Source: Planctomycetaceae bacterium
GTDB lineage: Bacteria > Planctomycetota > Phycisphaerae > SM23-33
Assembly (NCBI GenBank): GCA_021371965.1
Contig: JAJFVE010000005.1
Location: 1-51,934, forward strand
Reading direction: 5' to 3'
DNA: 51,934 bases
Below the pieces are notes generated by a model. That model was not told the DNA's origin. It did not search any database and worked only from the letters and a program-made list of their open reading frames with translations. Shown piece after piece: positions 34,837-43,570 of this stretch (its first letter is position 1; each line of letters starts with the position of its first letter). A program made the position numbers and the translations under genes.

Positions 34837-35760
34837 ATGGGCCACACTACGACCACGCGTACCGTTGCCATTCGTCTACTCCTGCCAATCTCACTTGTAG
34901 CGGTTTCCTTCATTGGAGGCGCGGCCCTCCAGAAATCATACGGACTCGGCAATCTCATTAAACTTCTCAACCCACGACACGGAACTCCACCGTCCTGTGC
35001 CGTACCAGATACCTATAAAGGCAAACTCGACATATTCATCTTGGCCGGCCAGTCTAACATGGAAGGTGGGGGTTTGCCCAAAGAGTACGTGCCGCTGGAT
35101 ACCAAAAACCGCGTTTTTGTTTTTCCGAAGAAAGAGTACATATGGGCTGTCGCCCGTGAACCACTAGACGGAAACATGGTTGGCCCCGGCCTTGCTTTTG
35201 CAGCCGAACTTGTTCAAGGGAATTCCACTTGCGCTGTCGGTCTGGTTCCCTGCGCGGCAGGCGGGACTAACATCAGCAAATGGCAAAGGAACCTGGCAGA
35301 ATCTTCTTTGTACGGCCGATGCCTCATGAAATCCAAGGGCGCGTCCGCCATGGGCAATTTGGCAGGAATATTGTTCCTGCAGGGCGAGAACGACGCCGAA
35401 GGCAAGCCGGATGACCATCCACATGATTGGGCTCGAATGTTCGAACGATTCGCCACTGACATTCGGCAAGATCTTCGCGAGCCCAACCTACCAATTATCC
35501 TTGCCCAGATAGGACAAGGTAACAGCCCCGCATGGAGATCTGTTCAGGAACAACAAGCCTCTGTTAAACTTGACCATTATGGTTTCATCACTACGGCTGA
35601 CCTCCCTTACAATCCCGGCAACATCCACTTTACCACTGCCAGTCAGATGATAATCGGGAAACGATTCGCTGAGGCCTACCTGAAAATCGCCGTACCCAAG
35701 ACACCTCCAACCTCGCAACCCGTGCCTGCTCCGACACAGGAAGACCAATCTGCTAACTGA
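34837..35760 (+). CDS. SASA/SGNH-type carbohydrate esterase, membrane-anchored, low GC
   Basis: 307 residues. An N-terminal membrane anchor or signal (AIRLLLPISLVAVSFIGGAA) precedes a sialate O-acetylesterase-like (PF03629) domain: DIFILAGQSNMEGGG with the nucleophile Ser in GQSNM (~80), VGLVPCAAGGTNISKW as the oxyanion/Gly block, GILFLQGENDA as block III-like Asn/Asp, and NIHFTTASQMIIGKR with the catalytic His. It removes acetyl or other acyl groups from glycans outside the cytoplasm. Codon use and GC (~50%) differ sharply from the chromosomal neighbours, and it lies between integrase and excisionase remnants, so it is probably transferred cargo. ATG 34837 or TTG 34831; AAGGA is closer to the latter. 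A terminator follows. Confidence 0.85.
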   Translation: MGHTTTTRTVAIRLLLPISLVAVSFIGGAALQKSYGLGNLIKLLNPRHGTPPSCAVPDTYKGKLDIFILAGQSNMEGGGLPKEYVPLDTKNRVFVFPKKEYIWAVAREPLDGNMVGPGLAFAAELVQGNSTCAVGLVPCAAGGTNISKWQRNLAESSLYGRCLMKSKGASAMGNLAGILFLQGENDAEGKPDDHPHDWARMFERFATDIRQDLREPNLPIILAQIGQGNSPAWRSVQEQQASVKLDHYGFITTADLPYNPGNIHFTTASQMIIGKRFAEAYLKIAVPKTPPTSQPVPAPTQEDQSAN

Positions 35761-35762
35761 AA

Positions 35763-35801
35763 ACTACCCCGGCGGACTTGCACGTTCTCCGGGGTAGTCT
35801 T
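35763..35801 (+). terminator. Terminator of the esterase gene
   Basis: ACTACCCCGG / CCGGGGTAGT, perfect 10-bp stem with a 16-nt loop and CTTT after it, three bases past the stop codon. Confidence 0.8.
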
Positions 35802-35836
35802 TGGGTAGAGCAGCCTTTGTCAGATAGCAGGGCGGG

Positions 35837-36058
35837 TCACGGCTGCAGTTGCACCCGCCGGGAGCCTTCATAGGCAATCACCTCCTCTCGCACATAGCAG
35901 ACGATCCCGTTCTTCCCTTCGCCCAGACACACGCGAGACAGCCCCGCTCGCCTGGCGATCCTGTCGACACTGGTGCGCGAGCATTGCCACCGCTGCGCCA
36001 GTTCCTTGGGCCGAATGAATGGAGAGGCCGCCGGCTTGTCAGACGGGAATGTCATCAT
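35837..36058 (-). CDS. Excisionase-type helix-turn-helix protein
   Basis: 73 residues. FIRPKELAQRWQCSRTSVDR, IARRAGLSR, then NGIVCYVREEVIAYEGSRRV follow the HTH_17/MerR-like excisionase fold (helix-turn-helix plus wing and a final 'yvReEVeay' helix). Such proteins bend DNA at attachment sites and steer a tyrosine integrase towards excision. ATG 36058 has GAAGGGG a few bases upstream; ATG 36076 and 36055 are alternatives. Its partner is probably the tyrosine integrase now reduced to a fragment upstream at 34.4 kb. Confidence 0.8.
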   Translation of the reverse strand: MMTFPSDKPAASPFIRPKELAQRWQCSRTSVDRIARRAGLSRVCLGEGKNGIVCYVREEVIAYEGSRRVQLQP

Positions 36059-36326
36059 CCACCCCTTCGTCAGCATCCGGATCCTCGACGCCCAGGTTCA
36101 CGACTTTGACCGTGTACGCCTCAAAGAAATCTTCCGCACCCCACCGCGACAGCATCGCTGCCAACGCACTTTCTGCCGCCACGCACGCCGCATAGCCCAC
36201 AAGCAGATTCGCCACCCACGCCCGCGCGACCGGTGTCGCGCGGTGACAGATCAGGGACGCGCCCGACGGAGTTTTGTACATGCCACCCGGGCGCAAGCCT
36301 CCTCGTCGTCCGCGATTTCCCGTCAT
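36039..36326 (-). CDS. Small unknown protein coupled to the excisionase
   Basis: 95 residues with a basic start (MTGNRGRRGGLRPGG), an Ala-rich helical middle (VANLLVGYAACVAAESALAA) and a strongly acidic tail (EDPDADEGVDDDIPV). The acidic tail and the GAEDFFEAYTVKVVNL strand look like a true protein and not a chance frame. Its end overlaps the start of the excisionase gene by about 20 bp, as expected for coupled element genes. No family recognised. Confidence 0.5.
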   Translation of the reverse strand: MTGNRGRRGGLRPGGMYKTPSGASLICHRATPVARAWVANLLVGYAACVAAESALAAMLSRWGAEDFFEAYTVKVVNLGVEDPDADEGVDDDIPV

Positions 36327-36405
36327 CGGGTAGAGTGCCCGGCGCGACCAGCGCAGAAAAGTCGTTTGTCCCCTTCGTCAGCTGCCGCGGAGCGAGAGAA
36401 AAGGC

Positions 36406-37944
36406 TCAGGAACCACGCCGGCTTGGCAGCGTCAGTATCGCCGCCACCGCGCCGGCGACGTGCACCTTGCATTCCTTCAACGACACGACCAGATGCTCGA
36501 TGGTCCCCTTGCCGTCGGAGCCCACGGCAATCATGAAGACCAGAGGCTGCCCCACGGGAGTAGTGGGCTGGTTATTGCCCTCCCGCACGGAGGCGGCGCA
36601 AAGACCGCGCAGCGTCACAGCGTCGCCCCGGGATATCTTGTCGGCCGTCGCCGCGGCCATCGTCAGGAGCAATTCAATGGGCCGCCCGTCAGCGTAGTAC
36701 CCTCCCGCGAAGTTGGGATTTGCGGTGTCGCCGCCAGCATCGAGATTAATCTGCATTGCGTACGCGCCGATTGCCCGATAAGAGACCCACTTGACTGTGC
36801 CCGTCAGGCACATCCTGCGGTTATTGACCTTGGCGGTAAACTCCTGCACCAGCTTTTTCACCGCCTCAGCCCGCTTTGGCCCCACGTCGCCGCCCATGTA
36901 AGCCTTGGAGTAATCACTGACGAATTTGTGCCAGAGCTCCGTCCCGCGCAGCTCCAAGGCGGTAGGCTGGGGGGTGCCTGCAATCGGCGCCGGGACCTTC
37001 TCGATCAGGGTCTCCAACTTGTCGATCGATTGCTGGGCCTTGTACCCCAGGGCGTCTCGGGCGGGGTGAATGGCTTTGAATCGCGTGAAGCATGCCTTGG
37101 CGCGAACCAGCATCTTGATCTTCCCCTCGCCCGAGGCCTTGGGCATAATCTCATTGAGATACCACTCGCCCAACGTCAGGGCGTCCCGATCACCCAGGGC
37201 CTGCACGTCTTTGCACGCCAGTTGCAGGCCGGACTCCAGGGGCTTGTTTACTCCCTCGGCCAGCAGTTCCTTCGCCTTAGCGGGGTTGTCCAGTTGGATG
37301 AGATACAGATAGATCATCGCCTCCCTGGTCGGGACGTCCTTGGGGTTCTCGGCCAGCCTCGCCGTGAGCTTTTCGCGCGCCTCGGCCGTCTGGATCAGCG
37401 CAGCCGCAGCGCCGGCGCCGCTGCGAATTTCGGCCACGCGATAGACCGCAAGCGTGCCGGGCTCTATCGCTTTGTTGTACAGGTCCGCGGCGGCTCCGGC
37501 GTTGCCGGCTCGCAGTTGGATTTCCGCCTGCTCGATCAGCGCGTCGACATAGGGCCGGGCGGCGTCCTGGCGATCCTGACCGCGCGCGGCCTGAAACCAG
37601 CGCTGCGCGATCGAGAGAGTCTTCTGGCTCCACTTGGCTTTTTGATCCGGTTGCAGGGCAACCAGGGCCTGGATGGCATTGAGCGCGCAGGGATATCCGG
37701 TGGGGCTCCTGGAGCCGTACTCCATCGCCTGCTCGTAGAAGAAGGCCTGCGACGCGGGCGCATCCCGCATCTCCTTGGCCGCGTCCATGATCTTGCCGGC
37801 AAAGGCGACAAAGGCCTGTGCGTTGTTGGCGGCCTCGACCTTGCGCGCCTCCTGGGCGAAGAGAAGGTCGAAATCGCTCTTGCCGTCGGCCAGCGCCGCA
37901 CCGCTGAAAACGCATACCGCCGTCAGAAGGCAAATGTGTCTCAT
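36406..37944 (-). CDS. Secreted TPR-like repeat protein, unknown function
   Basis: 512 residues. Signal peptide MRHICLLTAVCVFSGAALAD (cleavage near ALA). Residues ~50-300 consist of paired helices in TPR/Sel1-like spacing (AQRWFQAARGQDRQDAARPY, ALIEQAEIQLRAGNAGAAAD, LYNKAIEPGTLAVYRVAEIR). The C-terminal third (from ~390) becomes beta-rich (RRMCLTGTVKWVSYRAIGAY, HLVVSLKECKVHVAGAVAAI). Probably a periplasmic scaffold or binding protein. Start ATG 37944 with GGGAG nine bases upstream; the longer frame lacks a signal. No conserved catalytic motif seen. Confidence 0.75.
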   Translation of the reverse strand: MRHICLLTAVCVFSGAALADGKSDFDLLFAQEARKVEAANNAQAFVAFAGKIMDAAKEMRDAPASQAFFYEQAMEYGSRSPTGYPCALNAIQALVALQPDQKAKWSQKTLSIAQRWFQAARGQDRQDAARPYVDALIEQAEIQLRAGNAGAAADLYNKAIEPGTLAVYRVAEIRSGAGAAAALIQTAEAREKLTARLAENPKDVPTREAMIYLYLIQLDNPAKAKELLAEGVNKPLESGLQLACKDVQALGDRDALTLGEWYLNEIMPKASGEGKIKMLVRAKACFTRFKAIHPARDALGYKAQQSIDKLETLIEKVPAPIAGTPQPTALELRGTELWHKFVSDYSKAYMGGDVGPKRAEAVKKLVQEFTAKVNNRRMCLTGTVKWVSYRAIGAYAMQINLDAGGDTANPNFAGGYYADGRPIELLLTMAAATADKISRGDAVTLRGLCAASVREGNNQPTTPVGQPLVFMIAVGSDGKGTIEHLVVSLKECKVHVAGAVAAILTLPSRRGS

Positions 37945-38137
37945 GCTGTCGATTCTCCCACAAGTGAAAGACGCCGCTTCCCAACGCCCGCCAATTTCGC
38001 CTCTGACCCCCGATGCGTCAACCCTCAATGTGTCGTCATCAGTCATGTGACCGGGCGCGGTTTCGTTTTTACTGCCCTGGGTCAGTGAACTGACCAGGCC
38101 GAAGGCATGAGAGCTTGTCGGGTCGGGGGGAGGCGAG

Positions 38138-39637
38138 CTATTTCTTGTCAGAGTCGGGTTTGATCTCCTGGACGGTCATCGATTCGATCTTGGCTTGGCC
38201 GCCTTCGGCGGTGATGGTCAGGGCGGTGGCTTTGGTCATCGCGGTGCGCTTGGGGATGAAGAAGAAGTTGTTGGCCCAGAGGGTCAGGGTGTTGTCCTGG
38301 GTGACCAAGGTCAGGTTCAGCGTCGTCTGCGGCGGGCGCGGGGAGAAGGGGTAGTCGGCGCCGTCGACGTTCAGGCGCTGGCCGGTGTAGATGATCTCCA
38401 CCGGCTTGTCGGCTGGGCCCAGGCGCAGGGCGATGCGCTTGGCACTGCCCATTGCGATCTTGGCCTGCACGTACACGTGCGGCTGCGTCAGGGTGATGGT
38501 CCTGGCGGCATCGAGGGGGCCGGGCGGGACTTCATGCCTGGCGGCCAGTCGCGCGGTGACGGCCGAGACGGGCGTGCGGTCGACGATCGGGCAGCGGCGC
38601 GAGTGGCCGCCCAACGCCTTCACCTTCCACTGGCAGCCCAGGCAGTACACGGCGTGGTCGATGCGCGTGTCGGAAACGGCCAGCACGTTGCACGTTCCCG
38701 GCGGCTGCCAGTGATACGCCGCCAGCAGCGGCGCCGGGCCGTTGGCCGAGAAGGCGTAGGTGTGGCTGTGCCCGCCGAGGATGAGCTCGACCTTGTAGTC
38801 GCGCAGGAGCTTGACGAAGCGCGCGTCGCCGCCGGGGTCGGGGTAGTGATACGACAGCACGATTCGCGTGCCGGGCTTGACCGATGCGAGGTCCTTGGCC
38901 AGCCAGTCGATCATCGCCGGCTGCTTGCGATCCTCGATCACGTCGACGCCGACGAAGCGGACACCGGCGCAGTCGAAGCTCCAGCGCGCCGGGCCCAGGC
39001 GCTTGGTGAAGGGCCCGTAGCCATCCTCGTCGGCGATGGGGTTGGGCGTGGCCGACTCCCACGTGTCGTGGTTGCCCACGGCCGTGATGAACATGAGCCT
39101 GTAGGGCTTCTCGACATCCCTGGGCCGGAAGGAGTCGCCGGTGTCGATCATGAACTTCACGTCGGGCGCCATGGCGTTCATCCACTCCAGGAAGTCGGCG
39201 TTGCCGGCGTTGAAGAACTCGTGCGGGTCCGTCATGTGCAGGAAGACGAAGGGGATCTTCTGCACCTCCTGCCGCAGGGGGAAGTTCACGGCCGCCGCGT
39301 CTTTGATGTTGCTCAGGCGGACCCACCACGGCCCGCTCGGCCAGGTGCCGCTCGGCCAGCACATCCCGACCGTCTGGGCGAGGCGGTAGCGGAAGGTCGG
39401 ATCGGCCGCGATGCGGATAGAGTACGACCCGTCGGGGCCGGTGGCGACGAACTGCACGCCGTCGGTGATGCGCACGCCGGGCACGCCCTTCTCGCCCGGG
39501 TCCAGGATACCGTTGCCGTTGGCGTCGAGGAAGACACGGCCGGACACGGCTTCAGGCGCCGCCGGATCGGCGGCCGCTACGAGCGCGGGAGCGGCAAGAA
39601 TCGCAGCGGCAAGAACGAGGGCACGCGTGCAGTGCAT
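38138..39637 (-). CDS. Secreted calcineurin-like metallophosphoesterase with SdrD-B-like N-terminal domain
   Basis: 499 residues. Signal peptide MHCTRALVLAAAILAAPALV. Residues ~30-85 are an SdrD_B/CNA-B-like beta-sandwich with an EF-like calcium loop: VFLDANGNGILDPGEKGVPG. The phosphoesterase core has all metal motifs: FLHMTDPHEFF (DxH), FMIDTGDSF (GDxF), ITAVGNHDTWE (GNHD), VLSYHYPDPG (H) and ILGGHSHTYAF (GHxH). The C-terminal beta domain resembles Metallophos_C. It acts in the periplasm or at the surface on an unknown phosphoester. AAAGGAG eight bases before ATG 39637. It is downstream of and probably co-transcribed with its inactive-looking paralogue, separated by a 47-bp gap holding a palindromic repeat. 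Confidence 0.9.
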   Translation of the reverse strand: MHCTRALVLAAAILAAPALVAAADPAAPEAVSGRVFLDANGNGILDPGEKGVPGVRITDGVQFVATGPDGSYSIRIAADPTFRYRLAQTVGMCWPSGTWPSGPWWVRLSNIKDAAAVNFPLRQEVQKIPFVFLHMTDPHEFFNAGNADFLEWMNAMAPDVKFMIDTGDSFRPRDVEKPYRLMFITAVGNHDTWESATPNPIADEDGYGPFTKRLGPARWSFDCAGVRFVGVDVIEDRKQPAMIDWLAKDLASVKPGTRIVLSYHYPDPGGDARFVKLLRDYKVELILGGHSHTYAFSANGPAPLLAAYHWQPPGTCNVLAVSDTRIDHAVYCLGCQWKVKALGGHSRRCPIVDRTPVSAVTARLAARHEVPPGPLDAARTITLTQPHVYVQAKIAMGSAKRIALRLGPADKPVEIIYTGQRLNVDGADYPFSPRPPQTTLNLTLVTQDNTLTLWANNFFFIPKRTAMTKATALTITAEGGQAKIESMTVQEIKPDSDKK

Positions 39638-39662
39638 CACGATTCTCCTTTGAACGGTCAGG

Positions 39663-39688
39663 GAGCAGGGGCGAGACGCCCGTGCTAC
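39663..39688 (-). repeat. Palindromic repeat (GTAGCACGGGCG type) containing a stop codon
   Basis: On the minus strand GTAGCACGGGCGTCTCGCCC: the TAG of its conserved GTAGCAC start is the stop codon of the upstream gene. Core CGGGCG TCT CGCCC(C)TGC. Confidence 0.8.
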
Positions 39689-41481
39689 GGCCTCGGCTTG
39701 AAGGTCTTCTCGTCGAGAACCTTCAAGTCCTTGATGTCGACATCCGGGCTGCTGCCGCAGGCCAGAACCTGCATGCGGATCACGTCGTCCTTGACATCGA
39801 AGACGCAGAAATGGCGGGTGCCGCAGTAGCCGCACCACTCTCGGCCGTCAGGGAGGGTTACCTTGCCAAAGGTGCCGCGGGCGTTGGCGGTGGGTCCGGT
39901 GGGCCCCTGGCCGTGCGAACCAAACTGCGTGTTCCAGCGGTGGAAGGCCTTCCAGCCGCTGCAACTGGTGACGATCTGAGTACAGCCCTTTCCCGGCTGG
40001 GGTTCGATGCGCTCATACCCCGGGTCCCAACAGGAGAGCATCATGGTGGCCTTGTATTTGTCCAGCAGCGGCATGACGACGTCGCGGACCTGCTTTCGCC
40101 CGCCATAGAGACCTTTGCTGTTGACGCCGGAGGAATACGCCGGATACCCGCTGAGCACAACGATGAACTTGTCCTTGGCCGCGACGAGAATGCCTTCGAG
40201 CCACTTGGCGTTCGCGCCGCCCCGCACCCAGGACTCGTTGCCGTCGATGCAGATGAATCGTACGGGGCCTACCACCTTCGTCCAGTTGTGGGCGTACGTG
40301 TCGGCCGCGGGCGACCAGTGCAGCTCGCTAAGGATGCCCGTCCAGTCGCGGTTGGCCGGCGTGATCAGCGTCGGCACGCGGGCCAGCATCTCGGCCGCCG
40401 GACCGGTATACGCCGACTCCCAGTTGAACGACCAGGCCTCCTGCTCGAGCAGGTCGCCGGTGTTGCAGACGAAGTCCGGGCGGGCCTTGAGAATCAACCG
40501 CGACCCGATGGCCCAGGGATCCTTCGCCACGTTGGCGTCATCGACCGGGTGCTGCATCGCGAAACCGAAGGCGATGAAGCGGAAATCCTTGCCCGGTAAC
40601 GTGACGGCATAGGGACCTCGCTTCGTCACGTGCTGGCCCACCTTGGCCGAAACCGTGTAGGTAAGCTTGCTCGTGCCCTTGGGCACCTCGACCCGCACAC
40701 GGTGCCAGACGGCGCCCTTGGAGGTGACCGTCACGGGCGGGCCCGGCGGTTCGACGGGCGTGGCCTCGATCGTCAGATCGGCTGGGAGCTGCGTGCGGCA
40801 GGCCAGTGTAAAATATCCCCCGCCGAAGTCGCCGAGGATCGGACCGTTGAAGATATTCGCCGGTTGCGGCTCGGCTGCGATGATCTTGGCGTCGAGGGCG
40901 CTGGAGGGCCCCCGGGCTCCACCCCCGCCCCAGAACGAGTACACGTGGCCGCTCATTTCGATGGTGTTGGCGCCGGCCTGAAGGCCGATCAGCGGGACCC
41001 AGAACTGCAGCATCGGCCCGTGGGCCAACTCGATTTCCTTTCCGTTGAGCTTGATGACCGCATCCAGCAGCGTGGGGCAGTAGCCCAGGTCCTTCCAGTA
41101 GCCGCCGGAGGCCGCCGTGAGGTCGCCATTGCAGATGGACGCGCGGGGTCCTGCGGGCAGGCTGCTGTTCTCAAAGATGCGGACGAACGCGCCGGCTACC
41201 TTCGCCGGGTCGGGGATGTCGAACGTGCCCTTCCAGACATACTGGTACATGGACGTATCGACGTGGTCCTTGGGGCTCTCGCGGCCTGGCGGAGGAGGGG
41301 GAAGAACCTTGGCAGAGAACGTCTTGCCGCCGTCGTTGCTGTACTGCCAGGTGGCGGCCACAGGTGTGAACTTGATGTTCTCGAAGGGGCCGTTGGCCTC
41401 TTCGGCCCGCAGCGGGGCGGCCAGGGCGATGGCCGCGGCGATGACCAGACCCAGGACGAGGCTTGCTTTCATTTGGTGCAT
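39685..41481 (-). CDS. Metallophosphoesterase-fold protein lacking its metal ligands (predicted pseudoenzyme)
   Basis: 598 residues, secreted (MKASLVLGLVIAAAIALAAP). The N-terminal ~250 residues form a beta-rich region with WKGTFDIPDPAKVAGAFVRI. From ~320 it follows the purple-acid-phosphatase-like scaffold, but with the catalytic residues replaced. DxH is read as FGFAMQHPVDD. GD is kept (VCNTGDLLEQEAW). GNHE/D becomes TPANRDW. The 'HPAYSSG' strand becomes VVLSGYPAYSSG (His to Tyr). The terminal 'GHDHxYER' becomes LSCWDPGYERIEP. Four of five metal sites are lost while surrounding scaffold words remain. AGGAG seven bases before ATG 41481. Probably a binding or regulatory paralogue of the downstream active enzyme. 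Confidence 0.75.
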   Translation of the reverse strand: MHQMKASLVLGLVIAAAIALAAPLRAEEANGPFENIKFTPVAATWQYSNDGGKTFSAKVLPPPPPGRESPKDHVDTSMYQYVWKGTFDIPDPAKVAGAFVRIFENSSLPAGPRASICNGDLTAASGGYWKDLGYCPTLLDAVIKLNGKEIELAHGPMLQFWVPLIGLQAGANTIEMSGHVYSFWGGGGARGPSSALDAKIIAAEPQPANIFNGPILGDFGGGYFTLACRTQLPADLTIEATPVEPPGPPVTVTSKGAVWHRVRVEVPKGTSKLTYTVSAKVGQHVTKRGPYAVTLPGKDFRFIAFGFAMQHPVDDANVAKDPWAIGSRLILKARPDFVCNTGDLLEQEAWSFNWESAYTGPAAEMLARVPTLITPANRDWTGILSELHWSPAADTYAHNWTKVVGPVRFICIDGNESWVRGGANAKWLEGILVAAKDKFIVVLSGYPAYSSGVNSKGLYGGRKQVRDVVMPLLDKYKATMMLSCWDPGYERIEPQPGKGCTQIVTSCSGWKAFHRWNTQFGSHGQGPTGPTANARGTFGKVTLPDGREWCGYCGTRHFCVFDVKDDVIRMQVLACGSSPDVDIKDLKVLDEKTFKPRP

Positions 41482-41543
41482 GGAGTGCTCCTGTGACGCC
41501 ATCAATGTTCAGAGTGACTCTCTCGTGACATAGGCATGCGGTC

Positions 41544-41587
41544 ATTATAACAGAGAGCCTGTGCGAGGGACCATCGCGTGGTAGAAT
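41544..41587. promoter_or_regulatory. Divergent extended -10 promoter candidates
   Basis: Minus strand: TGTTATAAT (41552-41544), an extended -10 (TGnTATAAT) towards the metallophosphoesterase pair. Plus strand: TGGTAGAAT (41579-41587), extended -10 towards the PHP-domain gene. -35 boxes are poor on both, as usual for extended -10 promoters. Confidence 0.4.
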
Positions 41588-41639
41588 CACTGCGCGGGCG
41601 GCGCTGCCGGACTCACTGACGAGCAAGGGAGCTGAGAGC

Positions 41640-43523
41640 ATGACGCAGGTGATCATCGTTCTTCTGGTGGCGAGCATCTTCATTGCCGGTTGTGCGGCGA
41701 GTTCTGCCGCGGCTGCGACACCGAGCGGGGCTGGCGCGGATCGGCAGGCAAAGGTGGCGGGCGTGCGGCTGGACCTGGCGGAGATGGCTTTTGACCTGGT
41801 GCTCAGCCGCAAGGTTGTCGCAGGCGCCGAGCTGCGCCTGCGCCAGGAGGGCCGGTTGCGACCGCTGATCGTCGGCATCTTCCAGGTCACCAGCGTCACG
41901 GTCGAAGGGGTGGCCGAGCCGCTGGCCCTGCGCGACGTGCCGACCTTTGCGGACATCATGGGCAAGTGGGGCGCGTACGAGCAGTCCGGGCTCATGGCCA
42001 TTGTCAAAGCCCCGCGCGACCTGCCCGCCGGCACGAAGGTCACCGTCCGCGGCCGCAAGTATGACGGCGTCTCGCCCGTGACGCAGCGATACACGATGCG
42101 CCAGGCGGGCGTGTGGCTTGAGCCGGTGACGGCCGCCAAGGAGCCCGCCGCGCCGGTGAGCGAGCCGCTGATCGTGCGGACCCTCAGCGGCCCGGCGCAG
42201 TACATCAAGGCATACCGCAAGGCCGACGGGCGGCTGCAGATCCAGGCCTTCGACAAGGCCGACAATCCCGCCGACAGCGCGGGCGTGACCTACACGATCC
42301 GCGGCGAGGGCGGCAAGTCGATGACGGTGCCGGCCAGGGCCGGCTGCGAGTTGACCGAGGCGCCATTGCCGGCGGAGCTGCAGGAGGCCCCCGCGCTGCA
42401 CGTGAGCGACAGCGCCGGGCGCACCTGCCGCAGCAGCCCGCTGCCGCGGGGCATGGACGCCCGGGCGATCTACTTCGGCGACATCCACGTGCACACCAGC
42501 TTCTCCGATGGCGACTACCCCACCGACGACGTGATCGCGTGGGCACGGACCCGCATCGGCCTGGACTTCACCGGGCCCGGCGACCACATCAGCGAACAGG
42601 GCGACTTCGCCAACCTGACGTACGTCGACTACGCCCGCAGCGGCCGCCGGCACGAGCAGACCGGCAAGTTCTGCCGCGTGCCGGCGCTGGAAATCGCCGG
42701 GCCGCCCGGACACCAGTTGCTCATGGCGCGCGATTTCGACAGCTTCGAGAAGGCGATGGCCGCCTACGTCAAGCACGTGGGCTCCCGGGGCGGGCTCGAT
42801 TCGGCGGGTTTCTGCAAGGCCTTAAGCGGCGTGATGATCGCCGGCAAGACGATGATCGCCGTGGCCCATCCGCTGGGCGAGAACGCCCGCTGGCCCGACA
42901 TCGCCGACAAATCCGCGTTCGCCGCCGGCGAGATCATGCGCGGACCGGCGTCGCAGGAATCGTACGAGAATGAGCCCCAGTGGCACGCCGGCGGTCATGC
43001 CGGCAAGGACGACAGCTCCATCCGCTACGCGCTGTCGCTGGGGTACAAGCCGGCCTTCACCGGCGACTCGGACAACCACCGCCCGCTGCCGGGCCAGCCC
43101 CAGGCCGTCTTCCACGCCATCACGGCCGTTCAGGCCCAGACGCTCGACACGGCCGGGGTCTACGACGCCATCGCCCAGCGCCGCTGCTACGCCACCAGCG
43201 GCGCGCGGATCGTGGCCGACGCCCGCCTGAACGGCGCCCCGATCGGCAGCGACGTCAAGGCCGCCCCGAACCAGCCGCGGAAGTTCACGATCGTCGTGCG
43301 CGGCACGGCGCCGATCGCAGAGACGCAGATCATCCATTGCGGCAAGGTGCTCAAGAGCTTTCAGGCCACCGCCGACCAGCACGATGTGAGCATCGAGTGG
43401 ACCGACACCCCGCCGGCCGCCCGCAAGAACCCGCCCCACGAGTACTATTACATCCGCCTGCGCCAGAGCGACGGCCACTGCGCCTGGCTGAGCCCATTCT
43501 GGATTACGCCATCTCAGGAGTAG
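41640..43523 (+). CDS. PHP-domain (DUF3604-like) metalloesterase lipoprotein
   Basis: 627 residues. Type II signal peptide with lipobox IAGC (IVLLVASIFIAGCAASSA). N-terminal beta-rich region of ~270 residues, then a PHP-type trinuclear metal domain: IYFGDIHVHTSFSDGDYPTD (HxH..D), LDFTGPGDHISEQGD, a second His-bearing strand TMIAVAHPLGEN and AFTGDSDNHRPLPG near its end. DUF3604-like proteins are extracytoplasmic and of unknown substrate; PHP folds usually cleave phosphoesters. AAGGGAG eight bases before ATG 41640. The stop codon TAG is the first part of a palindromic repeat. It diverges from the metallophosphoesterase pair, which hints at a shared phosphoester substrate. Confidence 0.82.
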   Translation: MTQVIIVLLVASIFIAGCAASSAAAATPSGAGADRQAKVAGVRLDLAEMAFDLVLSRKVVAGAELRLRQEGRLRPLIVGIFQVTSVTVEGVAEPLALRDVPTFADIMGKWGAYEQSGLMAIVKAPRDLPAGTKVTVRGRKYDGVSPVTQRYTMRQAGVWLEPVTAAKEPAAPVSEPLIVRTLSGPAQYIKAYRKADGRLQIQAFDKADNPADSAGVTYTIRGEGGKSMTVPARAGCELTEAPLPAELQEAPALHVSDSAGRTCRSSPLPRGMDARAIYFGDIHVHTSFSDGDYPTDDVIAWARTRIGLDFTGPGDHISEQGDFANLTYVDYARSGRRHEQTGKFCRVPALEIAGPPGHQLLMARDFDSFEKAMAAYVKHVGSRGGLDSAGFCKALSGVMIAGKTMIAVAHPLGENARWPDIADKSAFAAGEIMRGPASQESYENEPQWHAGGHAGKDDSSIRYALSLGYKPAFTGDSDNHRPLPGQPQAVFHAITAVQAQTLDTAGVYDAIAQRRCYATSGARIVADARLNGAPIGSDVKAAPNQPRKFTIVVRGTAPIAETQIIHCGKVLKSFQATADQHDVSIEWTDTPPAARKNPPHEYYYIRLRQSDGHCAWLSPFWITPSQE

Positions 43524-43570
43524 CATGGGCATCTTGCCCATGAGCAACACGGGCGTCCCGCCCGTACTGA
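43521..43570 (+). repeat. Two tandem palindromic repeats beginning with the upstream stop codon
   Basis: Copy 1: TAGCATGGGCATCTTGCCCATG; copy 2: GCAACACGGGCGTCCCGCCCGT. The TAG of copy 1 is the stop codon of the PHP-domain gene, the same arrangement as on the minus strand at 39685. Both cores are self-complementary. Confidence 0.8.

Noticed and set aside
38084..38102. Hairpin CTGGGTCAGTGAACTGACCAG as terminator
   Set aside because: Lies upstream, not downstream, of a gene end for the minus-strand genes here and has no T run in the relevant direction.
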